NCBI RefSeq assembly: GCF_000285515.1 | Contig: NZ_HE610957.1 | Location: 594,858-658,857 of the forward strand | Length of the DNA: 64,000 nt | Reading direction: 5' to 3' | Source: Paenibacillus senegalensis JC66 | Lineage (GTDB): Bacteria; Bacillota; Bacilli; Paenibacillales; NBRC-103111 | Part shown: positions 45,950-54,689 of the stretch, one piece after another | Numbering within the stretch: the first letter of the stretch is position 1 | Layout of the letters: each line of letters opens with the position of its first letter | Made by a program: the position numbers and the translations under genes | The notes under the pieces: generated by a model | Told to the model about the DNA's origin: nothing | The model's input: the letters and a program-made list of their open reading frames with translations, nothing else | The model's database searches: none

Positions 45950-46100
45950 CTTGAATTAATACCGTAATGCAATTCCTAGATCAATACCTAAAAGCAATCC
46001 TTCGAATTAATACCGTGATGCAATACCTAAATCATACCTAATTGCATTACTTTGAATTAATGCCGTGATGAAATCCTTGATGTGTAGTTCCTTGAAGAAT
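45950..46100. repeat. Three degenerate ~50-bp tandem repeats
   Basis: Copies begin at about 45950, 46000 and 46051 with TT(C)GAATTAATACCGTGATGCAATACC-type sequence. They fill most of the gap between the two small stress genes and contain no supported ORF. Confidence 0.7.
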
Positions 46101-46142
46101 AACCTTTATGCGATGCTTCATTCTAATAATCGAGGTAATCGC

Positions 46143-46313
46143 CTATACCTTGGTTCGACCGCCTCTGCCTAAAAATAAAGAAATGACGAACAGAATCAGG
46201 AAAACAAAGAATAGCACTTTAGCTATTGAAGCCGCCGTAGAGGCAACTCCAAGAAATCCGAACAATCCAGCGGCAATCGCAATAATTAAAAATGCTGCTG
46301 CCCATCCTAACAT
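46143..46313 (-). CDS. DUF1328-like small membrane protein (56 aa)
   Basis: A 56-residue protein with two membrane helices ([19 protein letters not shown] and [20 protein letters not shown]) and a basic tail. This matches the YtjA/DUF1328 family of small envelope stress proteins. AAGGTG lies 6-7 nt before the ATG. It lies upstream of the YflT-like gene in the same direction, separated by the 50-bp repeats. Confidence 0.8.
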   Translation of the reverse strand: MLGWAAAFLIIAIAAGLFGFLGVASTAASIAKVLFFVFLILFVISLFLGRGGRTKV

Positions 46314-46606
46314 CGAAATCACCTTACTATCTTCTTAGAATTTTGGAAAATGAATGTTGTTGCATCGTCTTATGTAGCATTTAAACGGTAGATTTTCCTG
46401 GTGAAACAGAATGTGCTGAGATACGCCATAAGCGTCAAATTCCAAAACTGGCTTATTCCCTATGGCCATGCCCTTTTCCGCCCACTTCTTTCATCTAAAA
46501 TAATTTCAATTTTTCGATTTTCAATATTGGAATTGTGCAGAAAAATGCGTAGGCAGTCTCCTTATCCCTCCGGGCGTTTTCTATGCGGTTTTTCTGTGAA
46601 AATAAA
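46314..46606. other. Upstream region of the DUF1328 gene
   Basis: It must hold the promoter of the small stress gene; no confident sigma site could be fixed. No ORF has support. Confidence 0.35.
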
Positions 46607-46951
46607 ACACCCCGCATGATGAGCCATCTCGGGTAATCGCGTCTCAATCACTTGACTTTATACGATATTTCGTCTAGAACACTGGCTGGAGCTCCTTAAT
46701 AGCTTAAAGCCCTGCATTTGTACGATTTGTCATACAAATCTCGGGTAATCGCACTTAAATCCCATGCATTTGTACGATTTGTCGTATAAAACGCTGGCTG
46801 CAAGCCCTTAAACCCCTGCATTTGTACGACGTTTCATACAAATCCCCGGGAACCGCACTTCAAACCCATGTTTTGTACGACACTTCGTACAAAGCGCAGG
46901 CAACAAGCCCTCGAACCCCGCCAACCTTGGCTATTTCATGCCGGAATTGTG
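46607..46951 (-). repeat. Copy B of the ~345-bp palindromic-array repeat (inverted)
   Basis: Palindromes lie at 46872-46893, 46821-46842, 46769-46790 and 46717-46738, with the degenerate one at 46657-46678; the spacing 51, 52, 52, 60 mirrors copy A (8730-9075). Both ends match as well: the GCCAAGGTTGGCGGGGTTCG block at one end and GCTCATCATGCGGGG at the other. Arms often differ from copy A at several positions while remaining palindromic. Confidence 0.85.
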
Positions 46952-46997
46952 GCTCAAAACTTAAACTAGTGGTTGACAACAAAGGAGGAAATCACTA

Positions 46998-47194
46998 CGG
47001 GGAATGAGGGGACCTCTGATCGCTGTTAGCATATGCTCCCGAAGTACGCTTTCTTCCAGAAAGCGTTGACCCCAGATTTCTTAATCATAGCCGCCTCAGC
47101 GGTTGAAATTATCCGGTGGCAAAGGCGAACGCTTCCACGCTCCCGAAGTTGCTTTCCTTCGGAAAACTTGGACTCCCTCTTCCCCTCCGCTTCT
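46998..47194 (+). repeat. Repeat family 2, copy C, downstream of ectD
   Basis: About 197 bp closely related to 50166-50334 in the same orientation. Shared blocks include GGGGAATGAGG, GATCGCTGTTAGCATATG, CTCCCGAAGTACGCTTTC and CTCCCTCTTCCCCTCC. Inside is an 8-bp hairpin ACGCTTTC/GAAAGCGT whose loop differs between copies. Copy C carries an extra internal GCTCCCGAAGTTGCTTTCC segment absent from copy D. Confidence 0.8.
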
Positions 47195-47217
47195 ACGTAT
47201 ATTCCCCACAACAAAAA

Positions 47218-47250
47218 AGCCGCCCTGCAATCTACGACTGCGGGGCAGCT
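47218..47250 (-). terminator. Terminator of the ectoine operon
   Basis: A 12-bp stem with one mismatch (AGCCGCCCTGCA with TGCGGGGCAGCT) is followed on the minus strand by six U. It lies 71 nt after the ectD stop codon. Confidence 0.82.
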
Positions 47251-47265
47251 AAATTAACTTCATAT

Positions 47266-47335
47266 TCGCTTCCAGCTCAGCTTCATCGCTTCCGCTCAGC
47301 TCGATCGCTCCCAGCTCAGCTTAATCGCGTTCAGC
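47266..47335. repeat. Three ~20-bp tandem repeats overlapping the ectD 3' end
   Basis: TCGCTTCCAGCTCAGCTTCA and two near copies run from 47266 to 47324, with part of a fourth. The ectD stop codon lies within the third unit, so the repeat has grown up to the last codons of the gene. Confidence 0.65.
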
Positions 47336-48226
47336 AATGTAATCCGGACGCGGTTTTTGACCGGAATATGGCTGGATCAATTTATTTTCCACGCTGTTAT
47401 ATACCATAAATACATTACTGCGCGGATATGGGGTAATGTTGCTGTTAGACCCGTGCATAATGTTGCAGTCGAACAGAAGCACAGAGCCAGCCTTGCCTGT
47501 AGGCGTATCGATTCCGTATTTATTGACGAGTTGGGTCAGGCTGTCGTGGTCAGGCACGCCGTACTCCTGCTTACGCAAGGAATTTTTATAGTTTTCGTCT
47601 GGAGTTTGCCCAACGCAGGTGACATAATCGTAGTGCGAACCCGGAACAACCATTAGCGGCCCGTTAAATTCATAGTTATCCTCTAAAGCAATAGAGCAGC
47701 TCAAGGCTCTCATCCGCGGCATGCCATCCTCCACATGCCAGGTTTCAAAATCAGAATGCCAATAAAATTCTTTGCCGTTAAACCCTGGCTTAAAATTAAT
47801 TCTGGATTGGTGAATGTACACTTCACTGCCTAGAATTTGCTGAATAGCTCCTACCAGCCGCGGATCCTTGGACAGCTCCTTGAACACTTCATTATCCCGG
47901 TGTACGGCAAAAATCGAACGCACCTCATCACCGCCAGGCTCACGGATAACCTCAGGAACACGGCGATCCTGGGCTTCATCCCACAGTGCCGCCAATTCCT
48001 TTTTCAAATATTTGACTTCGTCCGCGGAAAAGAAGCTCTCCATGAATAAATAGCCATTTTTCTCGTAAAAATCAAGATCCTTCTTCTCCAGAAGCCCTTT
48101 GTAGCCTTGGTCCGGGTATACGACCGGATCTTTCCGCTTAATAATTGACGGCTTGTCGCTGACTCTCGATGGATAAATATCCTCAGTTTCCGTTATAGGG
48201 TGCAGGGCAGATTTTGCTTGGCTCAT
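47321..48226 (-). CDS. ectD: Ectoine 5-hydroxylase
   Basis: 301 aa. A cytosolic Fe(II)/2-oxoglutarate dioxygenase converting ectoine to 5-hydroxyectoine. The iron triad is visible: His157 and Asp159 in WHSDFETWH, and His258 in NIMHGSNSN; the family signature FYWHSDFETWHVEDGMPRMR is intact (shown as landmarks only). AAGGAGAG precedes the ATG. It ends the ehuBCDA-ectABCD run and is followed by a terminator. Confidence 0.97.
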   Translation of the reverse strand: MSQAKSALHPITETEDIYPSRVSDKPSIIKRKDPVVYPDQGYKGLLEKKDLDFYEKNGYLFMESFFSADEVKYLKKELAALWDEAQDRRVPEVIREPGGDEVRSIFAVHRDNEVFKELSKDPRLVGAIQQILGSEVYIHQSRINFKPGFNGKEFYWHSDFETWHVEDGMPRMRALSCSIALEDNYEFNGPLMVVPGSHYDYVTCVGQTPDENYKNSLRKQEYGVPDHDSLTQLVNKYGIDTPTGKAGSVLLFDCNIMHGSNSNITPYPRSNVFMVYNSVENKLIQPYSGQKPRPDYIAERD

Positions 48227-48286
48227 TGTTTACACTCTCCTTGATATAATCATAATTTTATTGAGTGGTTTAGAATGCTCATTGAA

Positions 48287-48667
48287 TCAACCTAACTGAT
48301 AAATCCCGTCTTTATCATGAACTTCTTTTCCCGAACACGGAGGATCAAATACGCAAATCATTCTCATATCGGTAAAAGCTCGCAAGTAATGCTTCTCATG
48401 TCCATTCAAACAGTACAAGGTGCCGGGCTTGATAGAATGCACTTTTCCCGTATCCTTCTCTTCCACTTCGCCTTCGCCTTCAATACAATAAACAGCCTCT
48501 ACATGGAATTTATACCAGAAGTAGCTCTCAGTGCCGGCTTTGATCATAGTATCATGCACTGAAAAGCTCACTCCATCCTGCTTGGTCAGAATCCGGCGGC
48601 TGGACCAGGTAGGTGTATCTACCTCATGATCCGTTCCTTTGACATCCTCTACACTTCTAACAATCAT
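48287..48667 (-). CDS. ectC: L-ectoine synthase
   Basis: 126 aa cupin that cyclises N-gamma-acetyl-diaminobutyrate to ectoine. The start MIVRSVEDV matches the family N-terminus, and AGGAGG lies 8 nt before it; a longer frame to 48724 reads through repeats. Cupin motifs are YKFHVEAVYCIEGEGEV (metal-binding Glu residues) and GTLYCLNGHEKHYLRA. Between ectB and ectC it follows a repeat-rich leader. Confidence 0.96.
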   Translation of the reverse strand: MIVRSVEDVKGTDHEVDTPTWSSRRILTKQDGVSFSVHDTMIKAGTESYFWYKFHVEAVYCIEGEGEVEEKDTGKVHSIKPGTLYCLNGHEKHYLRAFTDMRMICVFDPPCSGKEVHDKDGIYQLG

Positions 48668-48692
48668 TCCCATTTCCTCCTGTCTGACTTGC

Positions 48693-48767
48693 ATCTGCAA
48701 ATCCATATCTGCGAACCCATCCATACTGCAAACCCGACCATATCTGCAAATCTATGTCTGCAAATTT
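48693..48767. repeat. Five 11-bp ATCTGCAAATC-like repeats between ectB and ectC
   Basis: ATCTGCAAATC or close variants recur at about 48693, 48707, 48724, 48742 and 48757, just upstream of the ectC ribosome site. Function is unknown; polymerase slippage products are a simple explanation. Confidence 0.55.
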
Positions 48768-48789
48768 CTGTCTTGTAGTTGTTTTAGAG

Positions 48790-50082
48790 TTAGGTTGTTT
48801 TTCTTGCTTTGACTGCATCAAGACTTTCGCTCAAGATGGAAAGACCTTTATCGAGCAAAGCTTTATCGATCGTAAGCGGCGGCATCACTTTGGCGACTTC
48901 GCTGTCCGGACCGGAAGTCTCCATAATTAATCCGCGTTGAAAAGCTTCTGCGCAGATTTCCTCCGCCACGCCTTCATCCTTAAAAGCCATTCCCTGCATA
49001 AGGCCGCGTCCTCTTACTTCAGCTATAAGCTCCGGATGGCTAGCCGCCATTTCTCTTAAGCGCTCACGCAGCAGCTCGCCTTTTTGCTCCACTTCCCTGC
49101 TCAGTTTGTCATCTTCCCAATAGGAAAGAGCCTCCGCTGCAGTTACAAATGCGAGGTTATTTCCTCTGAACGTTCCGTTATGTTCACCCGGCTCCCAGAT
49201 GTCCAGCTCCGACTTAATAAGCGTCAAAGCAAACGGAAGGCCAAAGCCGCCGATAGATTTGGACAGGCAGATCAGATCCGGCTTAATTCCAGCCTTTTCA
49301 AAACTGAAGAAGGTTCCGGTACGTCCGCAGCCCACCTGCACATCGTCTACAATCAGCAAAATCTTGTAGCGTTTGCAAATCGCTGCAATTTTTTGCAGCC
49401 ATTCCGTGCTGGCCACATGAATTCCGCCCTCTCCCTGCAGAGTCTCCAGAATAATCGCAGCTGGCAGAGACACACCGCTTCCGCTGTCCTCCAGGTATCG
49501 TTCAATATATTCCACGGTATCCACTTCATCCCCGTAATAATTATCAAACGGCATGCTTACGGTATGGGTAAGCGGAACACCGGCTCCTTTACGCTTAAAT
49601 TTATTACCGGTCACAGACAAAGCACCAAGTGTCATCCCGTGGAATGCATTAGTAAAGCACATGACCGTTTGTCTGCCGGTTACTTTGCGTGCCAGTTTCA
49701 GAGCGCTTTCTACCGAGTTAGCTCCAGTTGGGCCCGGGAACATGATTTTATAGTCCATATTTCTTGGCTTTAATATCACATCATTAAACCGCTTCAGCAA
49801 ATGCTCCTTGGCTTCTGTAGCCATATCCAGGCTGTGAGTCACCCGGTCCTCCATCAAATATTCGATCAGCTTTTCCTTCAGCTTGGGATTGTTATGACCG
49901 TAGTTTAGAGCACCCGCTCCGGCGAAGAAATCAATGTACTCCTTACCCTCCCGGTCCCACAGCTTCTCATTTTTCCCCTTGGCAAAAACCGTTGGAAAAC
50001 TGCGGCAGTAACTTCTCACTTCAGACTCCAATCGATCAAACACACTCAGCGTTGACTTCTCTTCTTCCGCTACATAAATCAT
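48790..50082 (-). CDS. ectB: Diaminobutyrate-2-oxoglutarate transaminase
   Basis: 430 aa class III PLP aminotransferase making L-2,4-diaminobutyrate from aspartate semialdehyde and glutamate. The PLP lysine is Lys275 in [11 protein letters not shown], the cofactor Asp pair is [13 protein letters not shown] (246/247), and [16 protein letters not shown] is the phosphate-binding part. AGGAGG lies 13 nt before the ATG, rather far. Unlike the tight ehuA-ectA junction, 334 bp containing a repeat separate it from ectA. Confidence 0.96.
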   Translation of the reverse strand: MIYVAEEEKSTLSVFDRLESEVRSYCRSFPTVFAKGKNEKLWDREGKEYIDFFAGAGALNYGHNNPKLKEKLIEYLMEDRVTHSLDMATEAKEHLLKRFNDVILKPRNMDYKIMFPGPTGANSVESALKLARKVTGRQTVMCFTNAFHGMTLGALSVTGNKFKRKGAGVPLTHTVSMPFDNYYGDEVDTVEYIERYLEDSGSGVSLPAAIILETLQGEGGIHVASTEWLQKIAAICKRYKILLIVDDVQVGCGRTGTFFSFEKAGIKPDLICLSKSIGGFGLPFALTLIKSELDIWEPGEHNGTFRGNNLAFVTAAEALSYWEDDKLSREVEQKGELLRERLREMAASHPELIAEVRGRGLMQGMAFKDEGVAEEICAEAFQRGLIMETSGPDSEVAKVMPPLTIDKALLDKGLSILSESLDAVKARKTT

Positions 50083-50165
50083 GGTAAGGGCATTCCTCCT
50101 ATAAGTCTCATTTTTTAGGCTCTGTCTTAAAAATCAGTGCTTGACTTCCATCAGAGATACCGCTG

Positions 50166-50334
50166 CGGGGAATGAGGAGTCTTCCGATCGCTGTTAGCAT
50201 ATGCTCCCGAAGTACGCTTTCTCCCAGAAAGCGTTGACCCCAGATTTCTTGATGATAACCACTTCAACGGTTGAAATCCGGGGACAAAGGCGAGCGCTTC
50301 CCTTCTCCTGTCTCCCTCTTCCCCTCCACTTCTG
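50166..50334 (+). repeat. Repeat family 2, copy D, between ectA and ectB
   Basis: About 169 bp, the partner of 46998-47194. It contains the palindrome AGCATATGCT, the ACGCTTTC/GAAAGCGT hairpin and TTCAACGGTTGAA. It occupies most of the 334-bp gap in the ectoine operon, so the RNA of both strands could fold here. No ORF or transposase is present. Confidence 0.8.
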
Positions 50335-50416
50335 CACAGTTATGATGGCAAGCACTTATTCCTGGTATGAGCCTGTTTTTATTGAGCAATTTCTTACTTG
50401 CAGCAACAGGCCCGGA

Positions 50417-50914
50417 TTACAAGGGACCTATGCGAATCCATTTCTCTTCTTCATGCTCATCCGTTGGAAACAGAGCCGCCCGGAATCCTTCCTGCTCGTT
50501 CCACTTCGCCCCCCGCGCCTTGGCGTAGCTTGCAAACAGTGCCCGCGAAGCAGTATTGGACGGGGAAATAGTAGTTTCCCAATAGGAAATGGAGCGATGG
50601 CTGAGCTGCTGTTCTAGCTGAGTCAACAAGTTTTTTCCAATTCCCTGCCCCTGCTCATCGGGAGCAATGCCTATCTGCCACACGAACAAGGTGTCCGGCT
50701 GATCAGGCAGCACATATGCCGTTACAAAACCGACAATCTGATCTTCCTTCTCAGCTACGACACAAGTTTCACGAAAATTGCGACACATCATCATATAGCA
50801 ATAGGCAGAATTGACATCCAGCACACCGGTCTTCTGCACTACTTCCCATATCCTGCTGCCGTCTGCCGGCTCCGGCCTTCGGTAATGAATGGTTAAATGC
50901 TGGCTTCCCTTCAT
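50417..50914 (-). CDS. ectA: L-2,4-diaminobutyrate N-gamma-acetyltransferase
   Basis: 165 aa GNAT enzyme, second step of ectoine synthesis. Family blocks are YRRPEPADGSRIWEVVQ, LDVNSAYCYMMMCRNF, the acetyl-CoA loop APDEQGQGIGKNLL and ETTISPSNTASRALF. The ATG overlaps the ehuA stop codon (ATGA, 4 nt), so ectoine import and synthesis genes are translationally coupled. No ectoine-specific aspartokinase gene is present in the window. Confidence 0.96.
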   Translation of the reverse strand: MKGSQHLTIHYRRPEPADGSRIWEVVQKTGVLDVNSAYCYMMMCRNFRETCVVAEKEDQIVGFVTAYVLPDQPDTLFVWQIGIAPDEQGQGIGKNLLTQLEQQLSHRSISYWETTISPSNTASRALFASYAKARGAKWNEQEGFRAALFPTDEHEEEKWIRIGPL

Positions 50915-51813
50915 CCGTACGCTCCCCCAAATCCGTTGCTGCGAAAACGGCTCAGGAAAGCCTGTAACCGCTCACTTTGCGGATTCTCAAAAATTTGTGA
51001 GGGAGGTCCCTGTTCAACAATTAGCCCGCCATCAGTAAAAATCACTCGATCTGCCACGTCACGGGCAAAATCCATCTCGTGCGTAATTAAAAGCATAGCC
51101 ATACGCCCTTCTGCCGCTATATCCTTGATCACATTCAACACTTCACCAACCAGTTCAGGGTCAAGCGCTGAGGTGACTTCGTCAAACAGCATCACTTGCG
51201 GCTGCATGACCAAGGCTCTGGCGATAGCTACCCTCTGCTTTTGTCCGCCGGATAACTGTGAAGGATAGCAGTCTGCCTTGTCGGCCAAGCCGACTTTCTC
51301 CAGCATTTCCACCGCTTGAGTCACCGCTTCTTTCTTGGGCACGCCCAGTACTCGAATAGGTGCTTCTGTTACATTTCGAAGAATGGTCATATGCGGGAAC
51401 AAATTAAAATGCTGAAAGACCATTCCGATTTTTTTACGGACCCGATGAAGATGCTTTTCATCAGCAGGTACGAGTTGACCTTTCATTTCTTTATGCCAGA
51501 GATGCTCCCCATCCACTTCGATTGTGCCGCGGGTGGGCTGCTCCAAGGTCATCAATATTCTCGCCAAGGTCGTCTTGCCTGATCCGCTGGGACCAATCAC
51601 AGCTACTTTCTCTCCCGGAGCGATATCCAGGTTAATTCCCTTTAATACTTCGTTCTCTCCAAAGGAAATACCAATGTCACGATAACGGACTATCGGTTCC
51701 AAGCCTGCATGGATAGCTCCAGCTTGCTTTTCAGAAGCAGGGTCGTTGTGTTCCGTCGGCGAAAAATCAATCTCATCCCGAACCGGGGCCGGAGCGTTGG
51801 AACTTGTGGCCAA
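50911..51813 (-). CDS. ehuA: Ectoine/hydroxyectoine ABC transporter ATP-binding protein
   Basis: 300 aa. Polar amino-acid-type ATPase with Walker A GPSGSGKTT, signature QLSGGQKQRVAIARAL, Walker B VMLFDEVTSALDP and H-loop LLITHEMDFARDVADRV. An unusual ~45-residue Pro/Glu/Ala-rich N-terminal extension precedes the domain, read from a TTG with GGGGG upstream. It powers EhuC/EhuD. Assignment to ectoines rests on the ehuBCDA order and its overlap with ectA. Confidence 0.9.
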   Translation of the reverse strand: MATSSNAPAPVRDEIDFSPTEHNDPASEKQAGAIHAGLEPIVRYRDIGISFGENEVLKGINLDIAPGEKVAVIGPSGSGKTTLARILMTLEQPTRGTIEVDGEHLWHKEMKGQLVPADEKHLHRVRKKIGMVFQHFNLFPHMTILRNVTEAPIRVLGVPKKEAVTQAVEMLEKVGLADKADCYPSQLSGGQKQRVAIARALVMQPQVMLFDEVTSALDPELVGEVLNVIKDIAAEGRMAMLLITHEMDFARDVADRVIFTDGGLIVEQGPPSQIFENPQSERLQAFLSRFRSNGFGGAYG

Positions 51814-51965
51814 AAGATATTCCCCCTTTAACTATGGGTTTACTGGGTAAAATGATAACAGCGATCCTTACCCGCTGTGTTATATTTTGAAACTCTAGTT
51901 GCTATTTATATTTACACATATGCTCTTTATGTTTATATTTTGGTACCTCAATCGTTTCTTTACAT

Positions 51966-52616
51966 TTATTTCCTTGCCAGGCGCTTCTCCGCAGCCCTGA
52001 CCAACAATGAGCAGGGATAGCTTAGTACCAGGAAAAGAACGCCTATCAATGTGTATAGCTCTACATATTTAAATGACATTGATCCTAACCCTTTAGCCGT
52101 CATCAACAGCTCGCCAACCGAAATGGCGGAAAGCAGGGGAGTCTCCTTAAACATAACAATGAGGTAGTTGCCCATTACTGGTATAGTCGGCGGTACAGCC
52201 TGTGGCAAAATAACCCTTAGCCATGTTTGGCTCTTGCTAAAGTTCAAGGCTGTGGAGGCCTCCCACTGTCCTTTATCTACTGCCTCAATGCCCGAGCGGT
52301 ACACCTCAGACAAGTAGGTGCTGTAATGCAGTCCTAGTGCAATAACTCCGCAGGTAAAGGCAGATAATGAAATTCCGTATAGCGGAAGAACAAAATAGAT
52401 AAAGAAAATTTGCACCAGCAAAGGAGTATTCCTAACAAACTCGACAAAAGCTTTGGCCGGAAAGCGGACCATCTTAATAGAGGATCGACTCATTAAAGCA
52501 AGCAGCAGTCCGAAAACAACCGATATCCCGAAACCAATAAACGTAGCAGCAACTGTTAAGGGAAGCACCTTGAGTAAATCAGGCAGTACGGAAATCGCAT
52601 AATCCCAATCCCACAT
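51966..52616 (-). CDS. ehuD: Ectoine/hydroxyectoine ABC transporter permease
   Basis: 216 aa, five predicted membrane helices, His/Glu/Gln-type amino-acid ABC permease. The conserved blocks are FVEFVRNTPLLVQIFFIYFVLP and the EAA loop EASTALNFSKSQTWLRVILPQA. It starts 2 bp after ehuC, so the pair is tightly coupled, and presumably forms a heterodimer with EhuC. Confidence 0.9.
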   Translation of the reverse strand: MWDWDYAISVLPDLLKVLPLTVAATFIGFGISVVFGLLLALMSRSSIKMVRFPAKAFVEFVRNTPLLVQIFFIYFVLPLYGISLSAFTCGVIALGLHYSTYLSEVYRSGIEAVDKGQWEASTALNFSKSQTWLRVILPQAVPPTIPVMGNYLIVMFKETPLLSAISVGELLMTAKGLGSMSFKYVELYTLIGVLFLVLSYPCSLLVRAAEKRLARK

Positions 52617-52618
52617 GA

Positions 52619-53278
52619 TTACGACCTCCCTACTGACACTTTGCGTTCTATTAATCGAATGATGGTATTGAACGCAAATGCAATGACAAAATAAATGACG
52701 AGCAATAACGTAAAGATTAGTGTTGTCTGCGACATGTTATAAGTTCTTAATTGCATACCTGCGTACAGGAGCTCTGTAATTGTAATCAGATACACTAACG
52801 AGGTTCCCTTCAGCAGCTCGATCTGCAAGTTGCCGAAGGAAGGCAGCATACTTCTGATCGCTTGAGGCAGAATGATATACCTCATTCTTTGATATGGGGT
52901 GAAGTTCAGGGCAATTGAAGCTTCAGTTTGCCCTTTTGGTACCGCGAGGATGGAGCTGCGAACCACTTCTGACCCATAAGCTCCATAATTCAAACCTAAT
53001 GCCAGCACCCCTGCCTGCATAGCTGTCAAATTGATATCGAGCAGCACGGGCAAGGCAAAGTAAATCCAGAACAGCTGGACCAGGAGGGAGGTTCCTCTGA
53101 GAACCTCCACATAAGCTGCGGCAATAAAGCGGATGATCCGCCACTTGGACAGCCTGGCTAACCCAGCAATAAACGACAATACAAACGCTGCTACCAGTGA
53201 ATAAAGAGTGATCTCCAACGTCACTGCTGCTCCACGCAGTAGCGATGGCATGAATTCAACTATATATTCGATGGACAA
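52619..53278 (-). CDS. ehuC: Ectoine/hydroxyectoine ABC transporter permease
   Basis: 219 aa, about five membrane helices, same permease family as EhuD. It shows YVEVLRGTSLLVQLFWIYFALP and the EAA loop EASIALNFTPYQRMRYIILPQAIR (landmarks EASIALNF and ILPQAIR). It lies 155 bp after the binding-protein gene and 2 bp before ehuD. Confidence 0.9.
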   Translation of the reverse strand: MSIEYIVEFMPSLLRGAAVTLEITLYSLVAAFVLSFIAGLARLSKWRIIRFIAAAYVEVLRGTSLLVQLFWIYFALPVLLDINLTAMQAGVLALGLNYGAYGSEVVRSSILAVPKGQTEASIALNFTPYQRMRYIILPQAIRSMLPSFGNLQIELLKGTSLVYLITITELLYAGMQLRTYNMSQTTLIFTLLLVIYFVIAFAFNTIIRLIERKVSVGRS

Positions 53279-53433
53279 TCACTCCTTCCTATTCGCTCCC
53301 TAAATTTCAATGACGTGTTGAGTTGCCGCTTTTCCTATCTTCCCTTGCACGGGAGAACGATTCTGCAGCTGTTGCAGCTTTTTTTACCGTTCTTTTAAAC
53401 TCCCTTTCGCTTCACTTCAGGTTAGCCGCCAGC

Positions 53434-54339
53434 TTAACCGCCGACCAGATCCTCCACCGTTACATCGCCCGGAAGCTCATCCTCTGTGAAGCCGAATTCT
53501 TCTAGAATTTCAAGCAGCTGTCCGGATTCCTTCAGCTTCTCCAGCTCTTCGTTAAAGGCTTCTCTAAAGTCATCGTCTTCATGCCGGAAAGCTGCTGCGC
53601 CATATCCGCGCACACTTTCCCCGTTGATAATCGGCTGCTCGAAATTTTCCACCCGCTCAAGATTATCATCATTAGCTGATCCTAGAGCGGCTTGCAAAGC
53701 CGGCCCCGTCATGGTGACGGCTTGGGCACGACCAGCCTGCAGGGCAGAAATTGCTGAAGGCTGATCAGGTACAGTTAGAATTTGGCTATCCGGCACACCC
53801 AGTTCCTGCATATATCCGTGTTCTGCGGCCCCAACCATAACGGCAACGGTTACGTCCGGGTTATCAATGATGTCTTGATAGCTGTGCAGCCCATACGGGT
53901 TGCCTGCTTCTACACCAAGCGCAGCTCCGATGCTGTATTCCGGATTGGCAAATGCTACCTGCTGAGCTCTTTCCTCGTTAATAAACATCCCGGCCGTAAT
54001 AATATCGAACCGGTTGGCATTCAGCCCGGCGATCATCGATCCGAATTCCGTGACAATGCCATTCATTTCTTCAATTCCGAGATTTTGCAGAATGACTCTG
54101 GCGATTTCCACAGCTTCTCCGGTAATCGTACCGTCCGGAGTGGCGTAAGCATATGGCGCTTCATTCGCAAAGCCAACTGTCACATATCCTTCTCTCTGCG
54201 CTCTCTCCAGCGTCGTTTCTTGGACAGTCGGTTCCTGATCCCCGCCGTTTTCTCCTCCAGCTTCACCATTTCCTGTTCCATTGCCGCCATTAACGCTGCC
54301 ATCTCCACATCCGACCATGACACCTAAACAAGCTGCCAT
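53434..54339 (-). CDS. ehuB: Ectoine/hydroxyectoine-binding lipoprotein, signal sequence frameshifted
   Basis: The solute-binding domain is intact: an acidic Gly/Asn linker, then TLERAQREGYVTVGFANEAPYA, GSMIAGLNANRFDIITAGMF, and a C-terminal ELEKLKESGQLLEILEEFGF. The 301-aa frame starts MAACLGVMVGC, a truncated lipoprotein signal. Upstream, GGGAG and ATG (54365) open MKKN-stop; one extra A in the run of eight A (54355-54362) would give MKKKLGIWVMAACLGVMVGC, a full lipobox signal. So either a real or variable frameshift, or a sequence error. Confidence 0.88.
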   Translation of the reverse strand: MAACLGVMVGCGDGSVNGGNGTGNGEAGGENGGDQEPTVQETTLERAQREGYVTVGFANEAPYAYATPDGTITGEAVEIARVILQNLGIEEMNGIVTEFGSMIAGLNANRFDIITAGMFINEERAQQVAFANPEYSIGAALGVEAGNPYGLHSYQDIIDNPDVTVAVMVGAAEHGYMQELGVPDSQILTVPDQPSAISALQAGRAQAVTMTGPALQAALGSANDDNLERVENFEQPIINGESVRGYGAAAFRHEDDDFREAFNEELEKLKESGQLLEILEEFGFTEDELPGDVTVEDLVGG

Positions 54340-54689
54340 GACCCAAATTCCTAATTTTTTTTCATCTCAATCTCCCTTCTGTAATGGATACGTTATTTAT
54401 GGTAACATGGGGAAATTTTGAGCACACCCTTAGCCTCCCAGCCTAAGATGGGGAGAATCGCACTCTGCCATGACCTGGGAACATTACCTGACAGATGCCT
54501 TTTTTTCTTCCCAAATCCTCCCTTTTCCTCCCAATTGCTCGAGGTTTATAAAACAAAAAAAATAATTGTTTCAACGCTCGAAGGTTTGGGTAAAAATACT
54601 TTGTGCTCTCTGCAAACAACAGAAAAGCCCCGCTATACGGGGCTTTTAGGCGATCCTGTTAGTTTGCGAATTAAGTTTGGCTACAGCAG
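54340..54689. other. Upstream region of the ehu-ect operon
   Basis: It must hold the operon promoter. No confident sigma site or operator was fixed. It also contains the frameshifted ehuB start (54350-54365) and a terminator from the gene upstream. Confidence 0.4.
54622..54648 (-). terminator. Terminator after the methyltransferase gene
   Basis: AAAAGCCCCG-CTATA-CGGGGCTTTT is a compact, perfect hairpin with a short T run. It insulates the ehu-ect operon from the gene upstream. Confidence 0.85.

Noticed and set aside
37087-54339. Genomic island with integration site
   Set aside because: No integrase, tRNA or flanking att-like direct repeats were seen; the repeats found are internal.
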